The position numbers and the translations under genes were made by a program. Below the pieces are notes generated by a model. It worked only from the letters and a program-made list of their open reading frames with translations, had not been told where the DNA came from and made no database searches. From Ardenticatenales bacterium (GTDB lineage Bacteria > Chloroflexota > Anaerolineae > Promineifilales > UBA4811), in contig JAUVHW010000012.1 in the NCBI GenBank assembly GCA_030593075.1, positions 1 through 32,322 of the forward strand: DNA of 32,322 nucleotides, in the 5' to 3' direction. Shown here piece after piece: positions 8,955-18,047 of the stretch. The stretch's first letter is position 1; each line of letters opens with the position of its first letter.

Positions 8955-9213
8955 GTGATCTCCTTGCCGAGACGAGTTCTAGTCGGCCATCAGCCCTGTC
9001 TGGTAGCAGAGGGGTCCCTCTCGGACCCGTCGGCATGCACCGGCACCCGGGGCGATTCTGAGACCATCCCTGACGGGCCACTTGGTCCGCCCCACCTCTG
9101 CAGTCGCTGGTTCGCGCGCCGGCCGCTTTGTTGCACTGGCGTCGCGAAAGGGCTCTTTGCGCCGGGATGTGGAAAGGCAGGTTGGCGGGGGCAGAGACGC
9201 ATCGTCAGTACAG

Positions 9214-9242
9214 ATTATACATAATCCCGGCCCAAAAAACAA
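9214..9242 (-). promoter_or_regulatory. Sigma70-like promoter for the DUF4177-like gene
   Basis: Minus strand TTGTTT (9242-9237), 17 nt, TATAAT (9219-9214); -10 lies inside the palindrome GATTATACATAATC (9213-9226). Confidence 0.5.
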
Positions 9243-9311
9243 GTCGAATTCGCCCTCTGCGCGATAGGAGGCACACCACGAACGGCGTTCCATCTCTTTC
9301 TCGACGCCAGG

Positions 9312-9340
9312 TTGACAGAGCCCCGGCAGTGGGCTATTAT
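9312..9340 (+). promoter_or_regulatory. Near-consensus sigma70 promoter for xseA, predicted leaderless
   Basis: TTGACA (9312-9317), 17 nt, TATTAT (9335-9340), then TCGGCCC and GTG start (9348). Confidence 0.75.
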
Positions 9341-9347
9341 TCGGCCC

Positions 9348-10541
9348 GTGGAGAACATCTGGTCAGTCTCCAGCCTCACCCGCCGCATCCGCGAGCTGCT
9401 CGATCTCGACTTTGAGCTGCAGGATTTGTGGGTCGAAGGCGAGATCTCCAACGTGACCCGGGCCCGTTCCGGTCACCTGTACTTTACCCTGAAAGACGCG
9501 GAAGCCCAACTAAAGTGTGTGATGTGGCGCAATAGCGTGGCGCTGCTGGGTTTCGACCCACAACAAGGCGACGCGGTTCGGGCTCACGGCCGGGTCTCGG
9601 TCTATGAAGCAGGCGGCGTGTACCAGCTCTACGCCGACTTTCTCGAGCCGGCCGGCCGGGGAGATCTGCACCAGCAGTTTGAGGAACTCAAGGCCCGGCT
9701 GGAGGCGGAGGGCCTCTTTGACCCGGCGCGCAAGCGCCCGTTGCCTGCCTTCCCGCAGCGAATCGGCGTCGCTACCTCGGCCGACGCCGCGGCGTGGCGT
9801 GACATCAAGAGCGTACTTGAGCGCCGCTACCCGCTGGCGGATGTGCTGCTGGCTCCCACTCTGGTGCAGGGGCCAGAGGCTCCCTCGCAGATAGTGTGCG
9901 CCCTGGCTATCCTGGACGAGCGGGACGACGTTGACCTCATCATCCTGGCCCGGGGTGGAGGTTCGCTGGAAGACCTCTGGGCATTCAACGACGAACGGGT
10001 GGTCCGGGCGGTGGCGGGCTGTCGCCATCCCGTCATTTCGGGTGTGGGGCACGAGACCGACTTTTCCCTTGCCGACTTTGCGGCCGACCTGCGCGCTCCC
10101 ACGCCATCGGCCGCGGCCGAGCTGGCGACGCCCGACTCTCAGGAACTGCTCGCAGGACTGGACGGCTTGAGACGGCGGCTGGTGGATCAAGCAGCCGGCC
10201 GGCTGGAGACCACTCGCTTGCGGCTGGAGGCTGCGGGTCAGGCGCTACGGTCGATGTCGCCCCACTCTCGACTGCTAAGTCTGGCCCAGCGGCTGGACGA
10301 ACTCCAGGCCCGTGGCGACCGGGCCATGGCGGGTCTGCTGAGAACCTACCGCCAGCACCTCGTCAGCTTGGAGCGGGCGCTGGGGGCGGTCAGCCCGCTG
10401 GCGACTCTGGCGCGGGGTTATGCCATCGTGCGTCGATCGGATTCAGGGGAGGTGGTGATGGATCCGGCGCAGGTGTCAACTGGCGACCGGCTGGACGTGC
10501 GGGTTCAGGGGGGCGAGTTCCAGGCCGATGTTGCAGCATAG
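9348..10541 (+). CDS. xseA: Exodeoxyribonuclease VII large subunit
   Basis: (M)ENIWSVSSLTRRIRELLD, WVEGEISNVTRARSGHLYFTLKD, ARGGGSLEDLWAFNDE, GVGHETDFSLADFAADLRAPTPSAAAE; start set to GTG 9348 rather than TTG 9312. Confidence 0.95.
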   Translation: MENIWSVSSLTRRIRELLDLDFELQDLWVEGEISNVTRARSGHLYFTLKDAEAQLKCVMWRNSVALLGFDPQQGDAVRAHGRVSVYEAGGVYQLYADFLEPAGRGDLHQQFEELKARLEAEGLFDPARKRPLPAFPQRIGVATSADAAAWRDIKSVLERRYPLADVLLAPTLVQGPEAPSQIVCALAILDERDDVDLIILARGGGSLEDLWAFNDERVVRAVAGCRHPVISGVGHETDFSLADFAADLRAPTPSAAAELATPDSQELLAGLDGLRRRLVDQAAGRLETTRLRLEAAGQALRSMSPHSRLLSLAQRLDELQARGDRAMAGLLRTYRQHLVSLERALGAVSPLATLARGYAIVRRSDSGEVVMDPAQVSTGDRLDVRVQGGEFQADVAA

Positions 10542-10619
10542 GGATCACCCTACAATCCCGCCTCGTCAGCGCGGCGGGCATGTAGTACACGGCGTCAATG
10601 ATCGTGCATGGAGTGCAGG

Positions 10620-10814
10620 ATGAGCAAAGTAGCGGAACTGAGCTTTGAAGCCGCATTGAATGAACTGGAGGCTGTCGTGCAGCGCCTTGAGGCGGAGGAA
10701 CTGCCGCTACGAGAGGCAATCGGACTCTTTGGGAGCGGGCAGGAATTGCTGACCCACTGCCACAGCCTGCTGGAGGATGCCCAGCTCAAGGTGCAGGAGC
10801 TGACTGCGGACTGA
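10620..10814 (+). CDS. xseB: Exodeoxyribonuclease VII small subunit
   Basis: LSFEAALNELEAVVQRLEAEELPLREAIGLFGSGQELLTHC; adjacent to xseA. Confidence 0.92.
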   Translation: MSKVAELSFEAALNELEAVVQRLEAEELPLREAIGLFGSGQELLTHCHSLLEDAQLKVQELTAD

Positions 10815-10929
10815 CCGAAATAGAGACCATGCCGCCGGCCTAGCACGTGTCCACGCCTCCCGCGCTGCTCAGCCCTCTCTCCAATAGCCTCGGTTATCAC
10901 CCAGGTCTGATCGAACGCGAGATACACCA

Positions 10930-11796
10930 GTGAGAACAGCCACCAGAACCCTGATCCTGACCGCGCTGATCACGGCCGCGGTGCTGCGAGGTTGCGGTGA
11001 CGGAGGCGGCGCACTTGCTCCCGGCGGCTCAGCCACGGCGGCTAGCGCTCCGGCGGTGGTCCAGCTTCCGGATCTTGCATCTGACCCTGGCGCGTTTGAG
11101 GGCCAGCGAGTGCAAATAAGCGGGCAGTACAGCTCTCTGCCCGTACCGTCCTGCGGCGCTGCTCTCCATCTTTCTCCAGCTACCTGGGCGCTGACAGAGA
11201 GCGGGGTGCTAGTTCCTGCGGCCGGCCTGGAGAAGGTCCTCCAGGCATTGGCCGTGGAAGGATTGACCATTACGGTGGAGGGGCGCTGGCAACGATGGGA
11301 GGGACCAGTCGGCTGCGGAAATGCGGCTGTCGCCAGCACCACCTGGCACCTCCAGGCAGAGCGCATCGTCTCTCCCAACCCCCTGCTGCGGGCGACGTTC
11401 GCGCCACTGGGCGCCACCAGCCCCCTTCTTGCGTTCCCCAGCACCAGCGCAACACCGGCGGGTGCCATCAGCCTCCCTGTCGCGTCCCCCGGCGCCGGCA
11501 CAGCGCCGGCGACTCCGTCGCGCACCACCGCCCCACAGCCGACTACCACTCCGGCCGCAACTCGATCTGCGCCTGGGGCCACCCCATCGCCAGGGACTCG
11601 TGTCCACACCCCAACACCCACGGCTACTGACCCGTTCTCGCCTCTCCCTTCGCCCACTGAACCGCTCTCTCCCATCTCCACGCCGACTGAGAAATCAGGC
11701 TCGTCTGCTGACGCTGGCCTCGCCTCGGCCGGAGGAACCGGCGGGCTGCTGCTTGTGCTTCTGAACAGCGCCATGGGAGCAGTAGCAGCTGGATGA
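10930..11796 (+). CDS. Secreted protein with OB-fold-like N-terminal domain and Thr/Pro/Ser-rich C-terminal half
   Basis: GTG start, hydrophobic N-terminus ending in GC, GAFEGQRVQISGQY...LTITVEGRWQ, long TP-rich linker, C-terminal hydrophobic stretch; ATGA overlap with next gene. Confidence 0.6.
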   Translation: MRTATRTLILTALITAAVLRGCGDGGGALAPGGSATAASAPAVVQLPDLASDPGAFEGQRVQISGQYSSLPVPSCGAALHLSPATWALTESGVLVPAAGLEKVLQALAVEGLTITVEGRWQRWEGPVGCGNAAVASTTWHLQAERIVSPNPLLRATFAPLGATSPLLAFPSTSATPAGAISLPVASPGAGTAPATPSRTTAPQPTTTPAATRSAPGATPSPGTRVHTPTPTATDPFSPLPSPTEPLSPISTPTEKSGSSADAGLASAGGTGGLLLVLLNSAMGAVAAG

Positions 11797-14648
11797 CCTT
11801 CACCAGCCCTTTGGCGCTCCTCCTGCTGCTGGTCCTGCCGTACCTCGTCTGGCTGGGCCGGCCGGTGACCGGCTCGCGCCGCTTCCGCGAATGGGCCAGC
11901 CTGGCAGTGCGTTGCCTGGTGGCGCTGCTGCTGGTACTGGGGCTCTCGGGCCTGCAGGTAGTCGCTGCCGCCGACCAACTGGCAGTTGCATACCTGGTCG
12001 ACGCATCTGACAGTGTCCCTCCGGCCGAGCATCAGAAGGCTCTGGAGTGGGTGCGGAGCGCGGTTGAATCGCTGGAGCCAAACGAGACAGCGGCAGTAGT
12101 GCTGTTTGGCGCCGATGCACTCGTCGAGCGGCCGCTATCCTCCGTAGCAGCGCTGGCTCCCGTCACCTCTGTGCCGCAGCCCCTGAACACCGACATCGGC
12201 GGCGCCATCCGGCTTGGGCTGGCGCTCTTGCCCGCCGGGGCCGCCCGCCGTTTGGTCATTCTCTCCGACGGTGACGAGACGGTGGGAGACGCCGCGCAGA
12301 GCGCGCGGCTCGCTGTCGCCTCGGGCGTTCAGATCGATGTGTATCCGGTGGGAGGCGCCCCCGAGACACCGGAAGTGCTCCTGACAGCCGTCTCCGCCCC
12401 CAGCCGGCTGGCGGAAGGTGACCGCTTTGAGCTGAAGGTAACAGCCAGCAGCAACGTGCCCACGTCGGCCCTGCTCAGGGTGTTGGCCGACGGCGTCGTA
12501 GCCTATGAGAAGAGGGTATCACTATCCGGGGGAGAGAACCACTTCTCAATCCCGCTGGTGGCTCAAGAGCAGGGTTTCGCCCGCTACCGCGTCCAGATAA
12601 CTCCGGAGCAGGATGGATTCTATCAGAACAACGAGCTGGCTGCCTACACCGAGATAACGGGGCCGCCGCGGGTCCTTCTGGTCAGCTCGCCTCCCCAGGC
12701 TGGCGCCGAGGCAGGTGAGTTCCATGACGAAGGTGAGCAGCTGGCGCTGGCTCTGCAGTCGGCCGGAATAGCGGTTGACCGCGCTACAGCTACCCTCATG
12801 CCGGCCGATCTGCCGACCATGGCGAGCTATGCGACCATCATCCTGGCGGATGTGGCCGCCAAACACCTCGGCCCGCGCAAGACAGCCGCGCTCCAGCTGT
12901 ACGTGCGCGACCTGGGCGGGGGACTGGTGGCGGTGGGTGGCCCTGAGAGTTACGCCCCGGGTGGGTATTATGACACTCCGCTGGAGGAGACGCTCCCGGT
13001 GCAGATGCGAATCCAGGACCAGGAGCGCCACGCCGACCTAACCATGATCTTTGTCGTGGACAAGTCAGGCAGCATGTCTGACACGAGTGTGGGCGGCGTG
13101 CCCAAGATTGAATTGGCCAAAGAAGCCGTGATCCGGAGTCTGGGGCTGCTCGGGCCACTGGATCGGGCCGGCGTCGTCGCATTCGACAGCAGCGCCTTCT
13201 GGGCCCTCGCTCCCCAGCCGGTAACTGATCCGGACTCCATGGCCGACCAGGTGGGCGCCATTCGCGCCAGCGGGGGCACTGACATCTATGCCGGCCTGCG
13301 CGCCGTCGCGGAAGTGCTCCCGGAGGACCCGGCGACCCTCAAGCACATCGTCCTGCTCACCGATGGAGGCGCGTCTCAGGCGGGGAACCCCGAGCTGACC
13401 CAAGAGATGCACGACGAATATGGCGCCACTCTGTCCGTGGTTGCCATCGGGGAGGGATACGCGCCCTGGATCGTCCGGCTCGCAGAGCTGGGCGAGGGCC
13501 GGTTCCACTTTGCCTATGATCCAGACACCATTCCAGAGATCTTTGCGCAGGAGACTACCCTTGCCACCCGAGCCTACATTGTCGAAGAGCGTTTCTGGCC
13601 CTCCCAGGTAGAGCGCCACGCAATCCTGCAGGGCATCACGGCCGCACCCCCACTATACGGCTACGTCGGCACCAGCTCCAAGCCGGCCGCTCACACCATC
13701 CTGGTCACACACCGGGACGACCCGCTGCTGGCGGCGTGGCGCTACGGACTGGGCAAGAGTATTGCCTGGACATCGGATGCCACAGCCCGCTGGGCTACCG
13801 AGTGGGTCGAGTGGGCCGGCTTTGCCCGTTTCTGGGAGCAGGCGGTCAAGTGGACCATAACCCAGGAACGGGGCAGCAGCGCAGAATCCTCGGTGACGCT
13901 CGAAGAAGGCCGGGCCCTGGTGACAGTAGAAACCGCGGCGGCCAATGGGGCGTTCCTGAACGGTCTGGAGATGGAGGTCCGGGTTGTGAATCCGGAGAAC
14001 GAGCCAGAGATCATCAAGATGCAGCAGGTCGCCCCCGGCCGGTACCAGGGCACTTGGAGGCCTACAGGCGAGGGGGCGTACCTGCTTAGGGTGGCGGGCG
14101 CCGGGCCGGAGGCCAGCGTGGCCCAGACCTCAGGTTGGGTCCTGGGCTATTCCCCAGAGTACCAGGCGAGCGATACAGAGCACGGCACGCTCGCCTATCT
14201 CGCCGAGATGGGAGGGGGAGGAGTGCTGAACGAGCCGCGGGAGAGCCTCTCCCACGACATCAGTTCCGGCCGGCTCCGCCGGCCGATCTGGCAGTGGTTG
14301 CTCCTGGCGGCGGCTTTGCTGCTTCCGCTGGACGTGGCGATCCGACGGCTGGTGCTCGCGCGCGACGACGCGCGGAAGGCCTGGGCCAGCGTGCAGGCCC
14401 GACTTTCTCTCCGACGTGTCAAGCCGCAGCTACCGGCAGCGCCCTCCGAGCGCGTGGTCCGCCTTTTTGCCGCCAAGCGACGGGTCGCCCGGCCGCCAGT
14501 TTCTGCTCCCGGACCTCCCGAGGCTGCGACCGTTCCCCTGGAGGCGGAGCCGGTCGAACCTCCGGCACCACCGCCGCCAGCAGACAGCTCGCTAGCAGGT
14601 CGCCTGCTGGAAAGCAAGAGGAAGAGAAGCAGGGGCAACAATGACTGA
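11793..14648 (+). CDS. Membrane protein with two VWA domains and an amidotransferase-like region
   Basis: N-terminal and C-terminal TM segments; VDASDS (D70) and VDKSGSMS (D423) MIDAS-type motifs; PPRVLLVSSPP...GGGLVAVGGPESYAPGGY region between them. Confidence 0.85.
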   Translation: MTFTSPLALLLLLVLPYLVWLGRPVTGSRRFREWASLAVRCLVALLLVLGLSGLQVVAAADQLAVAYLVDASDSVPPAEHQKALEWVRSAVESLEPNETAAVVLFGADALVERPLSSVAALAPVTSVPQPLNTDIGGAIRLGLALLPAGAARRLVILSDGDETVGDAAQSARLAVASGVQIDVYPVGGAPETPEVLLTAVSAPSRLAEGDRFELKVTASSNVPTSALLRVLADGVVAYEKRVSLSGGENHFSIPLVAQEQGFARYRVQITPEQDGFYQNNELAAYTEITGPPRVLLVSSPPQAGAEAGEFHDEGEQLALALQSAGIAVDRATATLMPADLPTMASYATIILADVAAKHLGPRKTAALQLYVRDLGGGLVAVGGPESYAPGGYYDTPLEETLPVQMRIQDQERHADLTMIFVVDKSGSMSDTSVGGVPKIELAKEAVIRSLGLLGPLDRAGVVAFDSSAFWALAPQPVTDPDSMADQVGAIRASGGTDIYAGLRAVAEVLPEDPATLKHIVLLTDGGASQAGNPELTQEMHDEYGATLSVVAIGEGYAPWIVRLAELGEGRFHFAYDPDTIPEIFAQETTLATRAYIVEERFWPSQVERHAILQGITAAPPLYGYVGTSSKPAAHTILVTHRDDPLLAAWRYGLGKSIAWTSDATARWATEWVEWAGFARFWEQAVKWTITQERGSSAESSVTLEEGRALVTVETAAANGAFLNGLEMEVRVVNPENEPEIIKMQQVAPGRYQGTWRPTGEGAYLLRVAGAGPEASVAQTSGWVLGYSPEYQASDTEHGTLAYLAEMGGGGVLNEPRESLSHDISSGRLRRPIWQWLLLAAALLLPLDVAIRRLVLARDDARKAWASVQARLSLRRVKPQLPAAPSERVVRLFAAKRRVARPPVSAPGPPEAATVPLEAEPVEPPAPPPPADSSLAGRLLESKRKRSRGNND

Positions 14649-15354
14649 CCCAACATCTACTGCGCGGCCCGCCGCGCACGCATCCCTCAGACTCGCCGTC
14701 CTGGACCTTGATGGCACGTTGAACACAATCCACAGCCCCTACAGCTTTGTGCACCAGGCTCTGGGCGTAGAAGAGCAGGCAGACCGGGTATACGCTCGCT
14801 ACCGGCGGGGCGAGATCACCTATCTGCAGTGGGGACAGGAGGAGGTTCGGCTCTGGCGCGACGTGCCGGTCGAACAGCTCCAGTCCATTCTGCGCGGCAT
14901 CCCCTACCGGCCGGGGGCGGTCAGCTTCCTGCATCGGCTGAGAGCGGCCGGAGTGACGGTGGCGCTGGTCAGCGCTGGCTTTGACCTGCACGTCATGCAT
15001 CACGCGGCCGAACTGGGGGCCGACGTGGCCTTTTACAACCGGCTAGGGCTCACAAACGGCCGGCTCACCGGTGAGTTCTTTGGCGGAGTTGATGCCCAGA
15101 ACAAGGGCAGGCTGGTGCGGCAGCTGCAGGACCAGTTCAGCGTATCCCGGGCAGAGACACTGGCAGCCGGGGATACGCCGGCCGATATTCCGATGTTTGG
15201 GGAAGCAGCCGTCAGTATCGCTGTCGACCCGGTGGAGCCGGAAGTGGCCCAGCAGGCCGACATGGTGCTGCCGGACGCTGATTGGTCGAATGCAGAGGCG
15301 ATGATCCAGGAATTGCGACCGGGGTGGCTCCCGGATGTCACTCGCCCACGATGA
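14641..15354 (+). CDS. HAD-superfamily phosphatase (SerB-like, HAD-IB type)
   Basis: AVLDLDGTLNT, VALVSAGFDLHV, AAGDTPADIPMFGEAAVSIAV motifs. Confidence 0.85.
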   Translation: MTDPTSTARPAAHASLRLAVLDLDGTLNTIHSPYSFVHQALGVEEQADRVYARYRRGEITYLQWGQEEVRLWRDVPVEQLQSILRGIPYRPGAVSFLHRLRAAGVTVALVSAGFDLHVMHHAAELGADVAFYNRLGLTNGRLTGEFFGGVDAQNKGRLVRQLQDQFSVSRAETLAAGDTPADIPMFGEAAVSIAVDPVEPEVAQQADMVLPDADWSNAEAMIQELRPGWLPDVTRPR

Positions 15355-16270
15355 CGGTCAGCTTGGCTGGAACGACCTCGTACCGAACCTCTGTCGTATC
15401 CCGCTCAAAGACCTCTCCGTCCGCCTGAACCGGAGTGCCGGGGCAGCAAGTGATGTTCATGCGTGTGGTGCGGCCGTGGGTGACCTCTGGCCGATCGATG
15501 TGCGACCCATCGAAAGTAAGCGGCAGCAGCCGCAACACCTTGAGCCGGGACATGCCAGGTGCAAAGACAAAGTCGAGCAGTCCGTCGTCCGGCCGGGCTT
15601 GAGGGGTCATGAAGAAAAAACCTCCCGTGCGCCGGCAATTGCCGACGGAGACGAGCAGAGTCGATCCTTCGTAGCTACCACCATCCCACTCCAGCGTCAT
15701 GTTCCACTCGGGGCCCCTCAAGATACTGATGAGGGCACCCAGCAGGTAGCGAGCGGTCCCCTTTACCCATACCAGGCGTTCGCTCTCCAGTGTCACCACC
15801 GGTTCCAGCCCGACGGCCGAGTTGTTGTCAAAGTAGCGACCATTCACCCGGCCGACATCAATTGCCCGGGTGTGCCCACGCGCGATTAGCTCGACTGCGG
15901 CCGTCAGCTCCTCGGGTAACCCCAGCCCGTACGCGAGGTCATTGGCTGTCCCCAAGGGGATGATGCCCATCGGCGCGGTCACGCCTTTTCCCGCGGCCGC
16001 CAGCAGGCCATTCGCCACTTCGTTATATGTGCTGTCCCCCCCCACGGCGACAACGGGGCTGAAACCAGCCCGGGCGGACTCTGCGGCGATCCTGACGCCC
16101 TCACCCGGTCGCTGGGTGACGGTCAGATCATAGTCTACGCCAGCACTTTCAAGGGCGGACCTGACCAATGGAATGCTATCTCGGGCCTTCCAGCGGCCGG
16201 AATAGGGGTTGACTATGATCTTGGCGGTGCCATCCATCACTGAACCCCCAGGCCGGCGGCTGCGAGTCAC
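15338..16270 (-). CDS. Diacylglycerol kinase family lipid kinase (YegS/DagK type)
   Basis: IIVNPYSGRWKARDSIPLV, VVAVGGDSTYNEVANGLL, MGIIPLGTANDLAYGLGLP, VQADGEVF; internal Met at 16237 is an alternative start. Confidence 0.9.
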   Translation of the reverse strand: MTRSRRPGGSVMDGTAKIIVNPYSGRWKARDSIPLVRSALESAGVDYDLTVTQRPGEGVRIAAESARAGFSPVVAVGGDSTYNEVANGLLAAAGKGVTAPMGIIPLGTANDLAYGLGLPEELTAAVELIARGHTRAIDVGRVNGRYFDNNSAVGLEPVVTLESERLVWVKGTARYLLGALISILRGPEWNMTLEWDGGSYEGSTLLVSVGNCRRTGGFFFMTPQARPDDGLLDFVFAPGMSRLKVLRLLPLTFDGSHIDRPEVTHGRTTRMNITCCPGTPVQADGEVFERDTTEVRYEVVPAKLTVIVGE

Positions 16271-17574
16271 AGCTCCACAAAGTAAGCGTGCGCTGCCCTG
16301 TCAAGCAGCTCCTTCGACAGGCAAGGCTCTACATCAAAGTAGGCTGCCAGATCCAATAGCTGGCTGACGATGTCGCGTGGGTGGACGGCGCGCAGCTTCC
16401 GGTTTGCTTTGACATAGTGCTCCTGCAGCAAGTATCTCAGACCCTCCTCCTCAAAAGGAATCCCCAGCGCGCCACACACACGGCGAAAGATCTCGCGGAA
16501 CTCGTCCAGCGTCGGATCCACCGCCTCAATCTTGTGTGGGATGCGGCGCAGGAAGGCCTCGTCTACCAGGTCCTTGGGGTCCATGTTGGTGGCAAAGATG
16601 ACAAGGACCTCAAACGGAATCTCTATCTTCTGTCCGGTGTGCAACGTCAAATAGTCTACCCGCTTCTCCAGCGGGACTATCCACCGGTTCAGCAGGTCAC
16701 GCGGCCGGACCAGTTGCCGCCCAAAGTCATCGATCAAGAGCATTCCACCGTTGGCTTTCATCTGGTTGGGCGCCTCATAGAAACGCGTCGTCTCATTCCA
16801 GATCAGGTCCAGGGTCTTGAGGGTCAGCTCGCCCCCCGACATGATTGAGGGCCGCTTAACCCGGATCCAGCGAGGGTCCGGAAACCGCCGGTGGGTACCG
16901 CTGCCTGGGATCACGGATGCCTTTTCGACCAGCTCATGATTCACTTCGTCATAGGTCTTGATGACCATGCCGTCCACGATCACGGCGTAGGGCATCATCA
17001 TTTCCTCGCCAAGGATCATCTCCCCAATGGCCTCTCCAATGGTAGTCTTGCCATTGCCCGGCGGGCCATAGAGGAAGAGCGACTTGCCCGAGTTTACTGC
17101 TGGACCGATGCAGTCGAGCGTTCTGTCGTTCAGCACCAACTGCGAGAGCGCGTTGCGCATTACATCCGGACCGACGCTGAGTTGCCGAATGCCCTGCGCC
17201 CTGATCACTCGGCTATAGTCCTGCAGGGTAACTGGCGCCGGCCCCGCATAGGTGCTCCGCTCCAACACCTCTTGAGCCTTGGCCGTACCCTTGGAGGTGA
17301 TGGCGTACTGGTAGGAGCCTTCACCAATCCCGCCGGTCCCACGCACTTCACACATCTTCTCCCGCTTAAGGAACTCCAGGGCGCCGTCGACCACGCCAGG
17401 GAACGGGAGTTTCACCCGATCCGCAACCTCAAAGCCGGTGATGTAGCCGGTGAAATACATGACCTTGATGATCAGATCGGTAATGAAGCCAAAATTCAGG
17501 CCCGTATCCTCAACGGACTCGATGGGCTGGATTACTCCCTGTAGACTACCCGTGCCGATTCGCGGCTGATCCAT
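16267..17574 (-). CDS. AAA family ATPase with N-terminal winged-helix-like region
   Basis: SLFLYGPPGNGKTTIGEAIG (Walker A), GGMLLIDDFGRQ (Walker B), VIFATNMDPKDLVDEAFLRRI (sensor 1/R finger); SD AAGGAG upstream of ATG 17574. Confidence 0.88.
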   Translation of the reverse strand: MDQPRIGTGSLQGVIQPIESVEDTGLNFGFITDLIIKVMYFTGYITGFEVADRVKLPFPGVVDGALEFLKREKMCEVRGTGGIGEGSYQYAITSKGTAKAQEVLERSTYAGPAPVTLQDYSRVIRAQGIRQLSVGPDVMRNALSQLVLNDRTLDCIGPAVNSGKSLFLYGPPGNGKTTIGEAIGEMILGEEMMMPYAVIVDGMVIKTYDEVNHELVEKASVIPGSGTHRRFPDPRWIRVKRPSIMSGGELTLKTLDLIWNETTRFYEAPNQMKANGGMLLIDDFGRQLVRPRDLLNRWIVPLEKRVDYLTLHTGQKIEIPFEVLVIFATNMDPKDLVDEAFLRRIPHKIEAVDPTLDEFREIFRRVCGALGIPFEEEGLRYLLQEHYVKANRKLRAVHPRDIVSQLLDLAAYFDVEPCLSKELLDRAAHAYFVEL

Positions 17575-17613
17575 GGCAGTTGACTCCTTGCGACTGACTG
17601 AGCTTTGCACGCC

Positions 17614-17642
17614 ATTATACTACTATCTCCAGAGTGAGTCCA
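17614..17642 (-). promoter_or_regulatory. Sigma70-like promoter for the AAA ATPase gene
   Basis: Minus strand TGGACT (17642-17637), 17 nt, TATAAT (17619-17614). Confidence 0.55.
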
Positions 17643-17689
17643 CTGCGCTCGTCGCCGAGCAGCAATCCTCATTTTGGCGGCTCTTGGGT

Positions 17690-17820
17690 GTCATGCGAGG
17701 AGCGGCAGCGACGACACTTGCGCCTGCGGTGACACACATGCCCTGGCGGGCAGTGCCAGGGAGTGCAGGTGAGCAATCCCCAGCAGCCCAGGAGATTGCT
17801 TCGCTTGCGCTCGCAATGGC
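17690..17820. repeat. Degenerate MITE/REP-like intergenic element
   Basis: Left end GTCATGCGAGGAGCGGCAGCGACG is an imperfect inverted copy of the right end (revcomp GCCATTGCGAGCGCAAGCGAAGCAATCTCC); internal perfect hairpin CCCTGGC-N7-GCCAGGG (17741-17761). Confidence 0.55.
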
Positions 17821-18047
17821 ATATTGTGAATTGCTGGTCGCCGAGGATCCAGGTATAGGCAGGCATGGACCCTGCAGCACAGGCAGTCTTGGAGGCCACA
17901 GAGACTCGCCAGACAGGCAGCAGGACGTCTGGTCAGCCAGGGCTCAGACCGTGGCAGGACACCAAGTTCGTCTCCAGACGCAATCAAGCGGCGCAACGCG
18001 GACAGCTGTGGTACAATATGCTCCGGTATGTCAGACAGGAGAGTAGG

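Noticed and set aside
8990-9202. 70-aa minus ORF starting right after the predicted TSS (about 9207)
   Set aside because: Pro/Arg/Ser-rich with no domain-like pattern; probably chance within the leader
9182-9221. Plus-strand TTGGCG...TATACA as xseA promoter
   Set aside because: Spacer of 28 nt is too long; the 9312-9340 promoter is far better
10531-10556. TTGCAG...TACAAT as xseB promoter
   Set aside because: Spacer only 14 nt
10921-10930. GATACA as -10 for a leaderless start of the TP-rich protein
   Set aside because: Only 3 nt from the GTG and no acceptable -35
10869-12032. 387-aa minus-strand ORF
   Set aside because: Antisense to the TP-rich protein and VWA gene; low-complexity translation, spurious
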